A stretch of DNA of 64,000 nt from Pseudomonas antarctica (GTDB lineage Bacteria > Pseudomonadota > Gammaproteobacteria > Pseudomonadales > Pseudomonadaceae). The notes under the pieces are model-generated. The model did not search any database. It had not been told where the DNA came from and worked only from the letters and a program-made list of their open reading frames with translations. Below, in pieces: positions 1 to 8,667 of this stretch; within the stretch, counting starts at the first letter, position 1, and each line of letters begins with the position of its first letter. A program made the translations under genes and the position numbers. Location of the stretch: positions 4,712,001 through 4,776,000 of the forward strand of contig NZ_CP015600.1 in the NCBI RefSeq assembly GCF_001647715.1. Reading direction: 5' to 3'.

Positions 1-125
1 CGGGTGCCGCCACTGCGATCCCGCTCCAGCAGTTGCAGCGCCATGCGCTGGGCGGTTTTCTGGCCCACACCCGGCAAGGTGCGCAGGGCGTCGATCAGTT
101 GGCGAATCAGAGGGCTGAAGCTCAT
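1..125 (-). CDS. recR: Recombination mediator RecR, N-terminal part (cut by window edge)
   Basis: The first 41 codons read from an ATG at 125 give [19 protein letters not shown] followed by [17 protein letters not shown], the helix-hairpin-helix N-terminus of RecR. RecR works with RecF and RecO to load RecA on gapped DNA. The zinc finger and Toprim domain lie beyond the window. It is the last gene seen of a minus-strand group dnaX, ybaB, oxidoreductase, recR. The usual close ybaB-recR pairing is broken here by the oxidoreductase gene and by a terminator after ybaB. Confidence 0.93.
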   Translation of the reverse strand, partial: MSFSPLIRQLIDALRTLPGVGQKTAQRMALQLLERDRSGGT

Positions 126-191
126 GGGGCAATGGTCCGACAAAACAACGAGACGCGGTTTATACCCGCGCCCCGGATTAGCGTCAAATGG

Positions 192-1226
192 TCAATCCTG
201 CGCGACGCGCACCACCAACTTGCCGAAGTTGCGCCCTTCAAGCAAACCAATAAAGGCTTCGGGCGCCTGCTCCAGGCCCTCGACCACGTCTTCGCGGAAC
301 TTGATCTTGCCATCACGCACCCACGGCGCCATGGCGCTGAGGAATTCAGGCTGGCGATCACCGTAGTCATCGAACACGATAAAGCCCTGGATGCGCACGC
401 GCTTGGTCAGCAAGGTGCGTTGCAGCGCCGGCAGACGGTCAGGGCCACTCGGCGCTTCATGGGCGTTATAGCCGGCGATCAAGCCGCACAGGGGAACCCG
501 CGCTTTGGGGTTGAGCAACGGCAACACGGCGTCGAACACCTTGCCGCCGACGTTTTCGAAGTAGATGTCCACACCGTTGGAGCAGGCCAGGGCCAGCTCA
601 TTGGCAAAATTGGCGCTCTTGTGATCGATGCACGCGTCAAAACCCAGCTCGTCCACCACGTAGCGACATTTGTCCGCGCCACCTGCGATGCCCACCACCC
701 GCAAGCCCTTGAGCTTGGCCACCTGGCCCACCACCGAGCCGACGGCGCCGGACGCTGCGGCAACCACCAGGGTTTCCCCTTCCTTGGGCTGACCGATATC
801 CATCAGGCCCATGTACGCGGTCATACCCGGCATGCCCAGCACACCCAGTGCCATCGACGGGCTCGCCAGGCCATTGGGCACCGGGATCAGATTTTGTCCA
901 TCGGAAACGCTGTGGCTCTGCCAGCCGGTGGAGCCAACTACCAGGTCACCCACTTCGAATTTCGGGTTACGCGATTGCTCGATACGGCTGACAGCGCCAC
1001 CGGTCATAACCTCGTCGATTTCAACCGGAGCGGCGTAGGACGGTGCGTCACTCATGCGGCCACGCATATAGGGATCGAGGGACAGGTACAGCGTTTTCAA
1101 TAGCACCTGGCCGTCCGCCAACTCGGGCAAGTTCACGCGTTCCAGGCGGAAATTTTCCGGGGTCGGTGCGCCTTGAGGGCGCGAGACCAGCACGACGCGC
1201 TGGTTCAAAATCGGTTCTTCAGACAT
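192..1226 (-). CDS. NADP-dependent MDR-family oxidoreductase (CurA / prostaglandin reductase type)
   Basis: A 344-residue medium-chain dehydrogenase/reductase without the catalytic zinc ligands of alcohol dehydrogenases. The SLDPYMRGRM motif near residue 50 is typical of the leukotriene B4 dehydrogenase/CurA/YncB group, which reduces alpha,beta-unsaturated carbonyls with NADPH. The AASGAVGSVVGQ stretch near residue 155 is the glycine-rich start of the Rossmann fold, and a GLLEGRNFGKLVV-type end closes the protein. The start at 1226 has a strong AAGGAG ribosome site about ten bases upstream. It sits between ybaB and recR with its own upstream spacer and looks like an insertion into that pair. 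The exact substrate cannot be told from sequence. Confidence 0.9.
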   Translation of the reverse strand: MSEEPILNQRVVLVSRPQGAPTPENFRLERVNLPELADGQVLLKTLYLSLDPYMRGRMSDAPSYAAPVEIDEVMTGGAVSRIEQSRNPKFEVGDLVVGSTGWQSHSVSDGQNLIPVPNGLASPSMALGVLGMPGMTAYMGLMDIGQPKEGETLVVAAASGAVGSVVGQVAKLKGLRVVGIAGGADKCRYVVDELGFDACIDHKSANFANELALACSNGVDIYFENVGGKVFDAVLPLLNPKARVPLCGLIAGYNAHEAPSGPDRLPALQRTLLTKRVRIQGFIVFDDYGDRQPEFLSAMAPWVRDGKIKFREDVVEGLEQAPEAFIGLLEGRNFGKLVVRVAQD

Positions 1227-1353
1227 CAGGGAACTCCTTTATCGAATTCATCGGTATAGGGTGCAGACCCTATATGCCGCGCCAGGGTTCATATTGAACG
1301 CAGTGCGTCCTCGCGGTATGACGTTACTGCCCAGCGGACGATGACGGCACACA

Positions 1354-1386
1354 CAAAAATGCAAGGCTCGATGCCTGGCATTTTTA
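1354..1386 (-). terminator. Rho-independent terminator after ybaB
   Basis: Inverted arms AAAAATGC and GCATTTTT enclose a second pair AGGC/GCCT around a short loop. On the minus strand it follows the ybaB stop by about 20 bases and ends in a T run. It would separate dnaX-ybaB from the oxidoreductase and recR. Confidence 0.75.
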
Positions 1387-1406
1387 TTAAAGCAAACGCT
1401 CACCGA

Positions 1407-1745
1407 TCAGAACGGCAGCTTCATGCCCGGCGGCAGTTGCATGCCGGCGGTCACGCCAGACATTTTGTCCTGGCTGTTGGCTTCGATCTTGCGCACGGCA
1501 TCGTTGACGGCCGCCGCGAACAGCGCCTCAAGCATTTCCAGGTCATCTTCGCTGGCGCCTGGCAACACGCTTGGGTCAATGCTCACGCGCTTGATGTCGT
1601 GACGACCGGTCATCACCACGCTGACCATATCGCCACCGGCTTTACCGGTGACTTCGGCGTTGGCCAGTTCTTCCTGCATCTTGGCCATTTTTTCCTGCAT
1701 CTGCTGCGCCTGCTTCATCAGGCCGGCCATGCCACCTTTCATCAT
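1407..1745 (-). CDS. ybaB: YbaB/EbfC family nucleoid-associated DNA-binding protein
   Basis: The product has 112 residues, the normal length of the family. The start [20 protein letters not shown] begins the helical dimerisation region, and [19 protein letters not shown] is the conserved beta core. The end PPGMKLPF is typical of proteobacterial YbaB. The open frame extends further upstream, but family alignment and an AGGTGA site place the start at 1745. YbaB/EbfC proteins are small homodimers that bind DNA and are normally encoded between dnaX and recR, as here for dnaX. The gene begins 43 bases after the dnaX stop, so the two are probably cotranscribed. Confidence 0.96.
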   Translation of the reverse strand: MMKGGMAGLMKQAQQMQEKMAKMQEELANAEVTGKAGGDMVSVVMTGRHDIKRVSIDPSVLPGASEDDLEMLEALFAAAVNDAVRKIEANSQDKMSGVTAGMQLPPGMKLPF

Positions 1746-1788
1746 GGGAATCACCTCAAAAGTACGTGGATCAATAAGTAGCCCGGTT

Positions 1789-3861
1789 TTATGACGCTTG
1801 GGGCACCGGGGCGTCGACAGGTTCAATAGTATCTTGGCGCACGACCGCACCAAACTGTTGCATCATTTGCTGGATGAGCGGATCAGCCTGGATCGAGTTT
1901 TCCGCTTCTTGCTGACGGTTGATGCGTCGGCGTGTCGCGGCCTGGGCCGGGGTTTCCTGCTCGGGTTTGATCAACTCGATGGCGATGGTCAGCGTGCGCT
2001 CATGGTACTGGTTCAGCGCATCGTTGAGCCGGCGTTGCTGGGTCGCGTTGAACAGCGCGCTGTGGGCCGGGTCCAGGTGCAACAGCCAATGGTCGCCATC
2101 GATGGCGATCAAGGTGCAGTTGGCCGCGATGCTGCCGGTCATGCCGGAGATCGGCAATTTCGGGAACAGTTCCAGCCACTGTAACGCCAGGCCGGTGGCC
2201 GGGGCCGCAGCGGGTTCCGCCTCGGGCTCGGGCGCCGGGTCGGCGGTGTGCTCGCTGGCCAGGTCATCCAGGTAGCTGTAGGCCGAATCCATGTCCGGCT
2301 CGATGTAGTCTTCGTCCAGTGGCGGCTCGTCGTCGAGGTCGATGCCCGGAGTTGCAGCGTCGACTTGAGCGACAGTCGGCTCGGGCACCGGCGCAGACAC
2401 CCACTCGGGCGCGGCTGGCACAACACTGTCCGGCGTCGGTGCAGGCATCGGCGTCAGTTCGGGCTGCTCGCCGGTGGTTTCCAGTACGGGCTCCACGGCA
2501 GGCTGTAGCTCGACTTCAGGCTCGGCGTCTACCGGATCATTCCAGGGCAGGTCGACCTCCGGGGCGGGTTCGGGCTCAGGTTCGATCACAGGCGCAGGCT
2601 GCGGCGCTGGCTCGGCCACGGGCGCGGCAACCAATGGCGCAGGTGCCGGAACAACCGGCGCAGGCGCAGCAACCACTGGCGCGGCCACCGCTGCGCCAGC
2701 CACTGGTTTGGCGGAATCAACTGTGGCCTGGCTGATCCCCACTGGCTTTAGCGGCTGTCTCGGTGCGTCTGCCGTATCGGCGGGCCGGAAGGCCAGCATC
2801 CGCAGCAGGACCATTTCAAAGCCACCACGCGGGTCCGGTGCCAAGGGCAAGTCCCTACGGCCGATCAGGCCCATCTGGTAGTAAAACTGTACGTCTTCGG
2901 CCGGCAACGCCTGGGCCAGCGCCAATACGCGGTCGCGGTCGCCATGGCCGTTGTCGACACCTTCAGGCAAGGCCTGGGCGATGGCGACGCGGTGCAGCAC
3001 ATTGAGGATTTCCGAGAGCACACCGTTCCAGTCCGGCCCTTGCTCCGACAAGTGGCGCACGGCTTCGAGCAAAGCCTTGGCATCACCTTCGATCAGCGCG
3101 TGCAGCACGTCGAAGACCTGGCCGTGGTCGAGGGTGCCGAGCATGGCACGCACATCGGCGGCCATGACCTTGCCTTCACCAAAGGCGATGGCCTGGTCGG
3201 TGAGGCTCATGGCATCGCGCATCGAACCATCGGCAGCACGGCCAAGCAGCCACAGTGCGTCGTCTTCGAACGGTACGTTCTCGACGCCCAGCACGTGGGT
3301 CAGATGCTCGACCACTCGCTCGGGGGTCATGTTTTTCAGGGAGAACTGCAGGCACCGCGACAGAATCGTTGCAGGAAGCTTCTGCGGGTCGGTGGTGGCC
3401 AGAATGAATTTGACGTAGGGCGGCGGCTCTTCCAGGGTTTTCAACAGTGCGTTGAAGGAATGACTGGACAGCATGTGCACTTCGTCGATCAGGTAGACCT
3501 TGAAGCGGCCACGGCTCGGCGCGTACTGCACGTTGTCGAGCAGCTCGCGGGTGTCTTCGACCTTGGTACGGCTCGCGGCGTCGATTTCGATCAGGTCGAC
3601 AAAACGCCCTTCGTCGATTTCCCGGCACACCGAACACGTGCCGCAAGGCGTCGACGTGATGCCGGTTTCACAGTTCAGGCATTTGGCGATGATGCGCGCA
3701 ATGGTGGTCTTGCCCACCCCCCGCGTACCGGTGAACAGGTAGGCGTGGTGCAGCCGTTGGCTGTCCAAGGCATTGATCAGAGCCTTGAGCACATGGGTCT
3801 GGCCGACCATTTCGCGGAACGAGCGCGGACGCCATTTACGTGCAAGAACCTGATAACTCAT
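1789..3861 (-). CDS. dnaX: DNA polymerase III subunit tau/gamma
   Basis: A 690-residue clamp-loader subunit. The start [12 protein letters not shown] is the conserved DnaX N-terminus, so the ATG at 3861 is preferred over an upstream one. Walker A is GTRGVGKT (residues 45-52), zinc-binding cysteines are C64, C73, C76 and C79, and DEVHMLS is Walker B. A long proline/alanine/glutamate-rich linker occupies roughly residues 375-560. The C-terminal tau domain that binds polymerase alpha and DnaB follows. I did not see an A-rich slippery heptamer like the one that makes gamma in E. coli, so a short gamma form is not evident from sequence. Confidence 0.97.
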   Translation of the reverse strand: MSYQVLARKWRPRSFREMVGQTHVLKALINALDSQRLHHAYLFTGTRGVGKTTIARIIAKCLNCETGITSTPCGTCSVCREIDEGRFVDLIEIDAASRTKVEDTRELLDNVQYAPSRGRFKVYLIDEVHMLSSHSFNALLKTLEEPPPYVKFILATTDPQKLPATILSRCLQFSLKNMTPERVVEHLTHVLGVENVPFEDDALWLLGRAADGSMRDAMSLTDQAIAFGEGKVMAADVRAMLGTLDHGQVFDVLHALIEGDAKALLEAVRHLSEQGPDWNGVLSEILNVLHRVAIAQALPEGVDNGHGDRDRVLALAQALPAEDVQFYYQMGLIGRRDLPLAPDPRGGFEMVLLRMLAFRPADTADAPRQPLKPVGISQATVDSAKPVAGAAVAAPVVAAPAPVVPAPAPLVAAPVAEPAPQPAPVIEPEPEPAPEVDLPWNDPVDAEPEVELQPAVEPVLETTGEQPELTPMPAPTPDSVVPAAPEWVSAPVPEPTVAQVDAATPGIDLDDEPPLDEDYIEPDMDSAYSYLDDLASEHTADPAPEPEAEPAAAPATGLALQWLELFPKLPISGMTGSIAANCTLIAIDGDHWLLHLDPAHSALFNATQQRRLNDALNQYHERTLTIAIELIKPEQETPAQAATRRRINRQQEAENSIQADPLIQQMMQQFGAVVRQDTIEPVDAPVPQAS

Positions 3862-3994
3862 CGAAAACCGTCGCAACTGGGAAGCGGAAGCCGGTAATGC
3901 TAGCGGAGCAAGGGGGAAATTGCATCCGGCACGCTCGCCTAATCTGACTAAGCTTGCGTGACTGGCCCCACGAAGGCCTCAACCCGGAGAGTGT

Positions 3995-4762
3995 ATGCGC
4001 GGAATCCTGGGCGCTTTATGGATGATTTCCCTCACCTGCCTCGCGGCACCCGCGCCGTTGCGCTTCTCGATTTCCGACAGTTGGGCAATGCCCATGGCCG
4101 AAGTCGAAAACAACCGGCCCACCCAGGGCATTTTGTATGACTTGATGTTGAGCCTGGCCACTCAGGTCGGGCGCCCGGCCGAGTTCCACGTACTGGCCCG
4201 TGCCCGCATCGCCGGTGCCATGGCGCACGGCGACATTGACGTGCGCTGCTATGTCGCCCAGGACTGGGTCGATAACCTGTCCGGCGACTACACCTGGAGC
4301 GTGCCCCTGATGGTGCAACGCAATGTGATGGCGAGCAGTCCTGCAGCGCCGCAACCGGTGCACGTGAGTGAGCTGGCACCCCAGTCGATCGGCACGGTGC
4401 TTAACTACCGCTACGCCGTCCTCGACCCGCTGTTCGCCAGCGGTCAGCTGACCCGTGACGATTCCCGCAGCGAGGCGCTCGTGCTGCAAAAGTTGGTCGC
4501 CGGGCGCTTTAAATACGCCGTCATCAATGAATGGGCCCTCGACCGCTTCAATCTCAACCTGCCTGCGAGCCAGCAGTTGCACAAGGGCGCAGTGATCGAC
4601 GAGCAAAGCCTGGGCTGCATTGTGCGCAATGATCCGAACGTGCCGGTGCAGCGGATCTTGCGCACGCTGCTGCGGATGAAAATGTCGGGGGAGATCGATG
4701 ACATCATCAAGCTGTACACCGGCGAAAATGCGCAACCGCTGCCGACTCCTGACAAGAACTGA
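3995..4762 (+). CDS. Periplasmic solute-binding protein, amino-acid ABC type (SBP_bac_3-like)
   Basis: A 255-residue protein with a short hydrophobic signal peptide (about residues 1-18, ending near CLAAPA) and then LRFSISDSWAMPMAE, the usual first strand of family 3 solute-binding domains. GILYDLMLSLATQVGRPAEF and later SIGTVLNYRYAVLDPL match the two-lobed fold. No permease or ATPase gene is adjacent, so it is an orphan binding protein. Such orphans often serve as sensors or share a transporter encoded elsewhere. The ligand is unknown. The gene is divergent from dnaX. Confidence 0.75.
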   Translation: MRGILGALWMISLTCLAAPAPLRFSISDSWAMPMAEVENNRPTQGILYDLMLSLATQVGRPAEFHVLARARIAGAMAHGDIDVRCYVAQDWVDNLSGDYTWSVPLMVQRNVMASSPAAPQPVHVSELAPQSIGTVLNYRYAVLDPLFASGQLTRDDSRSEALVLQKLVAGRFKYAVINEWALDRFNLNLPASQQLHKGAVIDEQSLGCIVRNDPNVPVQRILRTLLRMKMSGEIDDIIKLYTGENAQPLPTPDKN

Positions 4763-4816
4763 CAGGGCCCTCCCCTAGACTGGCCTCACTCAACCGCCCG
4801 TTCTCAAGGAGCCTGC

Positions 4817-5188
4817 ATGAACAGCGTCGCCCATTACTTCCTGCTGTACGTAGACAGCCCGGCCACCAGCGCCAACTTCTATAGCCGCCTGCTGGACAAG
4901 CCCCCGGTGGAGCTGAACCCGACGTTTGCCCTGTTCATCCTCGACAACGGTGTGAAGCTGGGGTTGTGGTCGCGGCACACCGTCGAGCCGGCGGCCCAGG
5001 TCACGGGCGGCGGCGGTGAGGTGGGCTTTTCCCTGCCCGACCATGCCGCTGTCGACGCCCTGCACGCTCAGTGGGTAGCGCGCGGCGCGACGATCATCCA
5101 GTCACCGGCCACCCTGGACTTCGGTTACACCTTTGTCGCCCAGGACCTTGATGGCCACCGGCTGCGCGCGTTCAGCCTGAGCGACTGA
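4817..5188 (+). CDS. VOC family (glyoxalase/bleomycin-resistance-like) protein
   Basis: The 123 residues match a single vicinal-oxygen-chelate unit pair: NSVAHYFLLYVDSPATSANF at the start, LDKPPVELNPTFALFILDNG in the middle and a final FGYTFVAQDLDGHRLRAF strand. The family includes small glyoxalase-like proteins and antibiotic-binding proteins, and the ligand here is not known. An AAGGAG site precedes the ATG. Its last 87 bases overlap the tail of the convergent EamA transporter gene, so the two C-termini are encoded on opposite strands of the same DNA. Confidence 0.88.
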   Translation: MNSVAHYFLLYVDSPATSANFYSRLLDKPPVELNPTFALFILDNGVKLGLWSRHTVEPAAQVTGGGGEVGFSLPDHAAVDALHAQWVARGATIIQSPATLDFGYTFVAQDLDGHRLRAFSLSD

Positions 5189-6061
5189 TCGCCAGCGGCC
5201 CTCCAGGCTGATGGCAGCGACGCTGGTCAACACAATCACGCCGCCCAGCACTACCTGCACGGCAATGTGTTCGCCCAGCAGCGTCGCGGCCATCACCATG
5301 GCGACCGGCGGAATCAGGTACATCGCCACCGAGGCGCGGCTGACCTCGATGTGTTTCAACACATAACCCCACGCCAGATACGCCAGGGCACTGGGAAAAA
5401 TACCCAACACCAGCACCGCCAGGTTTTCCGGCAACGGCGCCTGTCCGACGGCATTGGCCAAGCCCGGCAGGTTCACGCAAAGCATCAGCGTGCCCGCCCA
5501 CACCATGTAGCACGCCATAGTCAGCGGGCTATAGCGGTGGGCATAGTGTTTCTGGATGGCGAAGTACACGCTCCACGAGACAGCCGCCAATAGAATCAGC
5601 AAACCGCGCGGGTCGATGCCCCCTAAGCCATGATCGCCCCAGATCACCACCAGCACGCCGATCAACCCTAATAGCACGCAGCCCCAACGCCAGGCACTGA
5701 CCCGCTCCTTCAAGCCAAAAAACGCGAGCAGCACACTGAACAGCGGCGCCGACTGCGCGAGCACACTGGATGCCGCCGCCGTCACCCATTGCTGCCCATA
5801 ATTGAGGCTGGTGTGGTGCAGGAACACCCCGAAAAACCCCAACACCAGCAGCCACGGCAGATCCTGCAAACGCGGGCGGGCAATGCCCACCACCAAGGCC
5901 ACACCCGCCATGAATATCGACGCGATCAAGAACCGCAGCAGCGCCAACTGACCAGGGCTATAGCTGTGCAGGCCCATGTGCACGCCAATCGGCGAGTAAG
6001 CCCAACAGAGGATGACGCCGGCGATGACTAGCGTAAGCTTTAAGGATGACGGGGTATTCAT
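5102..6061 (-). CDS. EamA family (DMT superfamily) exporter
   Basis: A 319-residue inner-membrane protein with about ten hydrophobic segments and two EamA repeats (roughly residues 10-145 and 155-290). The repeat motifs are seen in LALLRFLIASIFMAG and LGEHIAVQVVLGGVIVL. The start MNTPSSLKLTLVIAGVI at 6061 is preferred because the upstream extension is hydrophilic and would run into the divergent regulator's promoter. The C-terminal 29 codons overlap the convergent VOC gene. It is divergent from a LysR gene, a common arrangement for regulated DMT exporters. The exported compound is unknown. Confidence 0.88.
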   Translation of the reverse strand: MNTPSSLKLTLVIAGVILCWAYSPIGVHMGLHSYSPGQLALLRFLIASIFMAGVALVVGIARPRLQDLPWLLVLGFFGVFLHHTSLNYGQQWVTAAASSVLAQSAPLFSVLLAFFGLKERVSAWRWGCVLLGLIGVLVVIWGDHGLGGIDPRGLLILLAAVSWSVYFAIQKHYAHRYSPLTMACYMVWAGTLMLCVNLPGLANAVGQAPLPENLAVLVLGIFPSALAYLAWGYVLKHIEVSRASVAMYLIPPVAMVMAATLLGEHIAVQVVLGGVIVLTSVAAISLEGRWRSVAQAERAQPVAIKVLGDKGVTEVQGGR

Positions 6062-6162
6062 CGACGGCGCCCAGAACTGAGAAGGAATGCCGTCAGTCTT
6101 GGCCTGGGCAAGGCGTAGGACAATTAACCGTTTCTGACTTCTGAAATCACTGGAACTGAGCA

Positions 6163-7026
6163 ATGGAACTGGCCCAACTGAAAATGGTGCGAGCCGTGGC
6201 GCAAACCGGCAGCGTGGCCCAGGCCGCTCTGCAATTGCACTGCGTACCCTCCAACATCACCACACGTATCAAGCAGTTGCAAGGCGAGTTGGGCACGCCG
6301 CTGTTTATTCGTGCGGGCCGTGGGCTGGCGATCAGTGCCGCCGGTGAAATTTTCCTGGACTACTGCGAGCGCATCCTGGCGTTGGTGGACGAGTCCAAAC
6401 GCGCGGTCGATGCCAACGCCATTCCTCGCGGCACCTTGCGCATCGGCGCGGTAGAGTCCAGCGCCAGCGGCCGGCTGCCGCCATTGCTGGCGGAATACCA
6501 TCGCCGCTACCCGGACGTCACACTTGAGCTGGTCACCGGCGCCTGGGCGCAACTGCTGGACGACCTGCAACACCATCGTCTCGACGTGGCGTTGGTCGCC
6601 TCCGGCGGTAAACGCGCCAAGCTCGAACGCAGCGTGGTCTACAGCGAGCGCCTGGTGCTGATTTCCAGCGCGTCCAGCGCGCCGATCAACAGCGCCGAAG
6701 ACCTCGCGGGCCGCACGCTGCTGGTGTGGCCACCCGGCTGCCCGTATCGCGCCGCGCTGGAAAACTGGATCAAACCCCATGACTTCAAGCCAAGCATCGC
6801 CAGCTATGCCAGCTGGGGCACGATCATCGGCTGTGTCAGCGCAGGCATTGGCGTGGCCCTGGCACCGGAAGGCATCCTGGCCCGCTATGAGCAGGCGAAC
6901 CAGCTGACGTCCTACCGGTTCGAGGCGTTGCAGGCCGTGGACAACCTGCTGTTCTGGCACACAGACACCCAACGGCACCTGGCGCGGGATGCGTTTGCCG
7001 AGCTGCTGCGGGAGGCTTTCGGCTAA
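6163..7026 (+). CDS. LysR family transcriptional regulator
   Basis: The 287-residue protein begins MELAQLKMVRAVAQTGSVAQ and continues with the recognition helix region VPSNITTRIKQLQGELGTPL, the classic LysR winged helix-turn-helix. The effector-binding part follows, with GTLRIGAVESSASGRLPPLL at about residue 90 marking its first strand. It is transcribed away from the EamA exporter across about 100 bases, so it probably controls that exporter and itself. The inducer cannot be inferred. Confidence 0.93.
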   Translation: MELAQLKMVRAVAQTGSVAQAALQLHCVPSNITTRIKQLQGELGTPLFIRAGRGLAISAAGEIFLDYCERILALVDESKRAVDANAIPRGTLRIGAVESSASGRLPPLLAEYHRRYPDVTLELVTGAWAQLLDDLQHHRLDVALVASGGKRAKLERSVVYSERLVLISSASSAPINSAEDLAGRTLLVWPPGCPYRAALENWIKPHDFKPSIASYASWGTIIGCVSAGIGVALAPEGILARYEQANQLTSYRFEALQAVDNLLFWHTDTQRHLARDAFAELLREAFG

Positions 7027-7087
7027 CCCAGGCGAGCCCGTTTAAGCTATTCTCCGGCGAAATTAATTCAAAATGTAAGGGACTACC

Positions 7088-7990
7088 ATGAATTACTTCC
7101 GCCTATTGCTCGCGGCGGCCGCCCTGAGCCTGCCTGCCGCACTCGCGTTTGCCGCCACTACGCCTGCGCCCGTTGAAGCCAGCGCACCGGCCGAAACCGC
7201 CGAGCACTTTCTCGCTTCACTCAAGCAGAAGACCGGCACGGTTACACTGCCCAGTGGCATTGCAACCCTCAAGCTTAACGACGAGTTCTACTACCTTGAC
7301 CCCGCCGACACCGAGCGCCTGCTGACCGATGGCTGGGGCAACCCGCCAGGCTTCAAGACCCTGGGCATGATCGTGCCAAAAGCGGTGAGCCCACTGTCGG
7401 AGCGCGGCTGGGGTGTGATCGTCAGCTACAAGGCAGACGGTCACGTATCCGACGAAGACGCCGCAAAAATCGACTACGCCGAACTGCTCAAGCAAATGCA
7501 GGAAGATGACGACGCGGATAACAAAGAGCGTCAGAAACAAGGCTACGCCGGCCTGCACTTGTTGGGCTGGGCCGAGCCGCCGCGCTACGACGACACCACC
7601 CACAAAATGTACTGGGCCCGCGAACTGAAAGCCGACGACGCCCAGCAGACCACCCTCAACTACAGCATCCGCGTATTGGGTCGTGAAGGGGTTCTGGAGC
7701 TCAATGCCGTCGCCGCCATGGCCGACCTGCCGACCATCAAGCAGGAAATGCCCAAAGTCCTCGCCTTTACCAACTTCACCGACGGCAACCTGTACACCGA
7801 TTTCAACCCGAAGACCGACAAGCTTGCGACTTACGGCCTCGCGGCGTTGGTTGCCGGCGGGATCGCCGCCAAGGCCGGGCTGTTCGCCAAAATCGGCATA
7901 TTCCTGCTGGCGGCGAAGAAGTTCCTGGTAATCGGTGTTGTGGCGCTGCTCGCCTTGATCCGCAAACTGTTCAACCGCAACAAGGCCTGA
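7088..7990 (+). CDS. DUF2167 family membrane-anchored protein
   Basis: The 300-residue product has a signal peptide (MNYFRLLLAAAALSLPAALA, then FAA), a large exported domain and a C-terminal hydrophobic segment (about residues 250-292) ending in a basic RKLFNRNKA tail. The central motifs AKIDYAELLKQMQED and GWAEPPRYDDTTHKMYWAREL are characteristic of DUF2167 proteins. Function is unknown for the family. A clear AAGG site precedes the ATG and a strong terminator follows the stop, so it is probably a single-gene unit. Confidence 0.9.
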   Translation: MNYFRLLLAAAALSLPAALAFAATTPAPVEASAPAETAEHFLASLKQKTGTVTLPSGIATLKLNDEFYYLDPADTERLLTDGWGNPPGFKTLGMIVPKAVSPLSERGWGVIVSYKADGHVSDEDAAKIDYAELLKQMQEDDDADNKERQKQGYAGLHLLGWAEPPRYDDTTHKMYWARELKADDAQQTTLNYSIRVLGREGVLELNAVAAMADLPTIKQEMPKVLAFTNFTDGNLYTDFNPKTDKLATYGLAALVAGGIAAKAGLFAKIGIFLLAAKKFLVIGVVALLALIRKLFNRNKA

Positions 7991-8003
7991 ACCGCGCACA
8001 TAA

Positions 8004-8042
8004 AAACGCCGCGGTGTGCCTGGCACACTGCGGCGTTTTTAT
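8004..8042. terminator. Bidirectional intrinsic terminator
   Basis: Arms AACGCCGC and GCGGCGTT, then GTGTGCC/GGCACAC, form a near-perfect hairpin flanked by A and T runs on the two sides. It serves both the upstream DUF2167 gene (plus) and the convergent muramidase/immunity operon (minus). Confidence 0.9.
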
Positions 8043-8075
8043 GTGTGGGATAACTCAGGCTATCCGTGGCATTGC

Positions 8076-8666
8076 TCAGCTTTTGGGCGCAGACACACGG
8101 CGGTATTGATCCTGGCTGATCCAGCCAGTGAACGAGCGGCCCTTGGCATTGGTGAACTCAACCTTGGCCGAACCCTCCTTGTAGGCCAACACACCGACCA
8201 CATCATTCTTGACGATATACGGGCGCTTGGCAGCGTCGGCGCCTGGGGTTTTCAGCAGGTAAGCCTTGTCGGCAGTCACCGTCACGAGGCCGATCCATTT
8301 TTTGTTGGCTGTTTGGGTCAATTCCAGGCCCGTCGCGATTTCCGGCATCAGCACGCTGATACAACCAGGATGCTGACGCCCCTGCTCCACCGTCAGGGTG
8401 ACGCCGTCGGATGAGGCCACCACACTGCCTGGGTAAGCATCGTCGAGCCAGGTGGTAAGCGCCTCTGGCTTGCCCTGCAGATAGAACGTGCAACTGCGGG
8501 TCACACCCTCGCCGAGTGCTTCCGAATAATAGCCTTCGACCTGATGCTCGGGCGTGACCGCGAGCATCAGCCCTTCGTACGTGCCCGAGTGCAGTTCAGT
8601 AGCGCCTGCCCATACAGGCAAGACAGCGCACAACGACAACACGGCGATCGCTGAAAAACGGCTCAT
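8076..8666 (-). CDS. Secreted hypothetical protein, candidate immunity protein to the upstream muramidase
   Basis: The 196-residue protein has a clean Sec signal peptide (MSRFSAIAVLSLCAVLPVWA, cut near AGA-TEL). The mature part starts HSGTYEGLMLAVTPEHQVEGYY, and the last 65 residues (KAYLLKTP to GWISQDQYRRV) look like an SH3-like fold. The ATG at 8666 is one base past the stop of the muramidase gene, so the two are translationally coupled. A periplasmic protein made in lockstep with a peptidoglycan hydrolase that lacks a signal peptide fits an immunity protein. That role is inferred from context; I do not recognise a named family. Confidence 0.72.
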   Translation of the reverse strand: MSRFSAIAVLSLCAVLPVWAGATELHSGTYEGLMLAVTPEHQVEGYYSEALGEGVTRSCTFYLQGKPEALTTWLDDAYPGSVVASSDGVTLTVEQGRQHPGCISVLMPEIATGLELTQTANKKWIGLVTVTADKAYLLKTPGADAAKRPYIVKNDVVGVLAYKEGSAKVEFTNAKGRSFTGWISQDQYRRVSAPKS

Positions 8667-8667
8667 C

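Noticed and set aside
2400..2700. Possible programmed frameshift in dnaX making a short gamma form
   Set aside because: No A-AAA-AAG type slippery heptamer was seen in the region where E. coli shifts; the proline/alanine-rich linker is simply low complexity.
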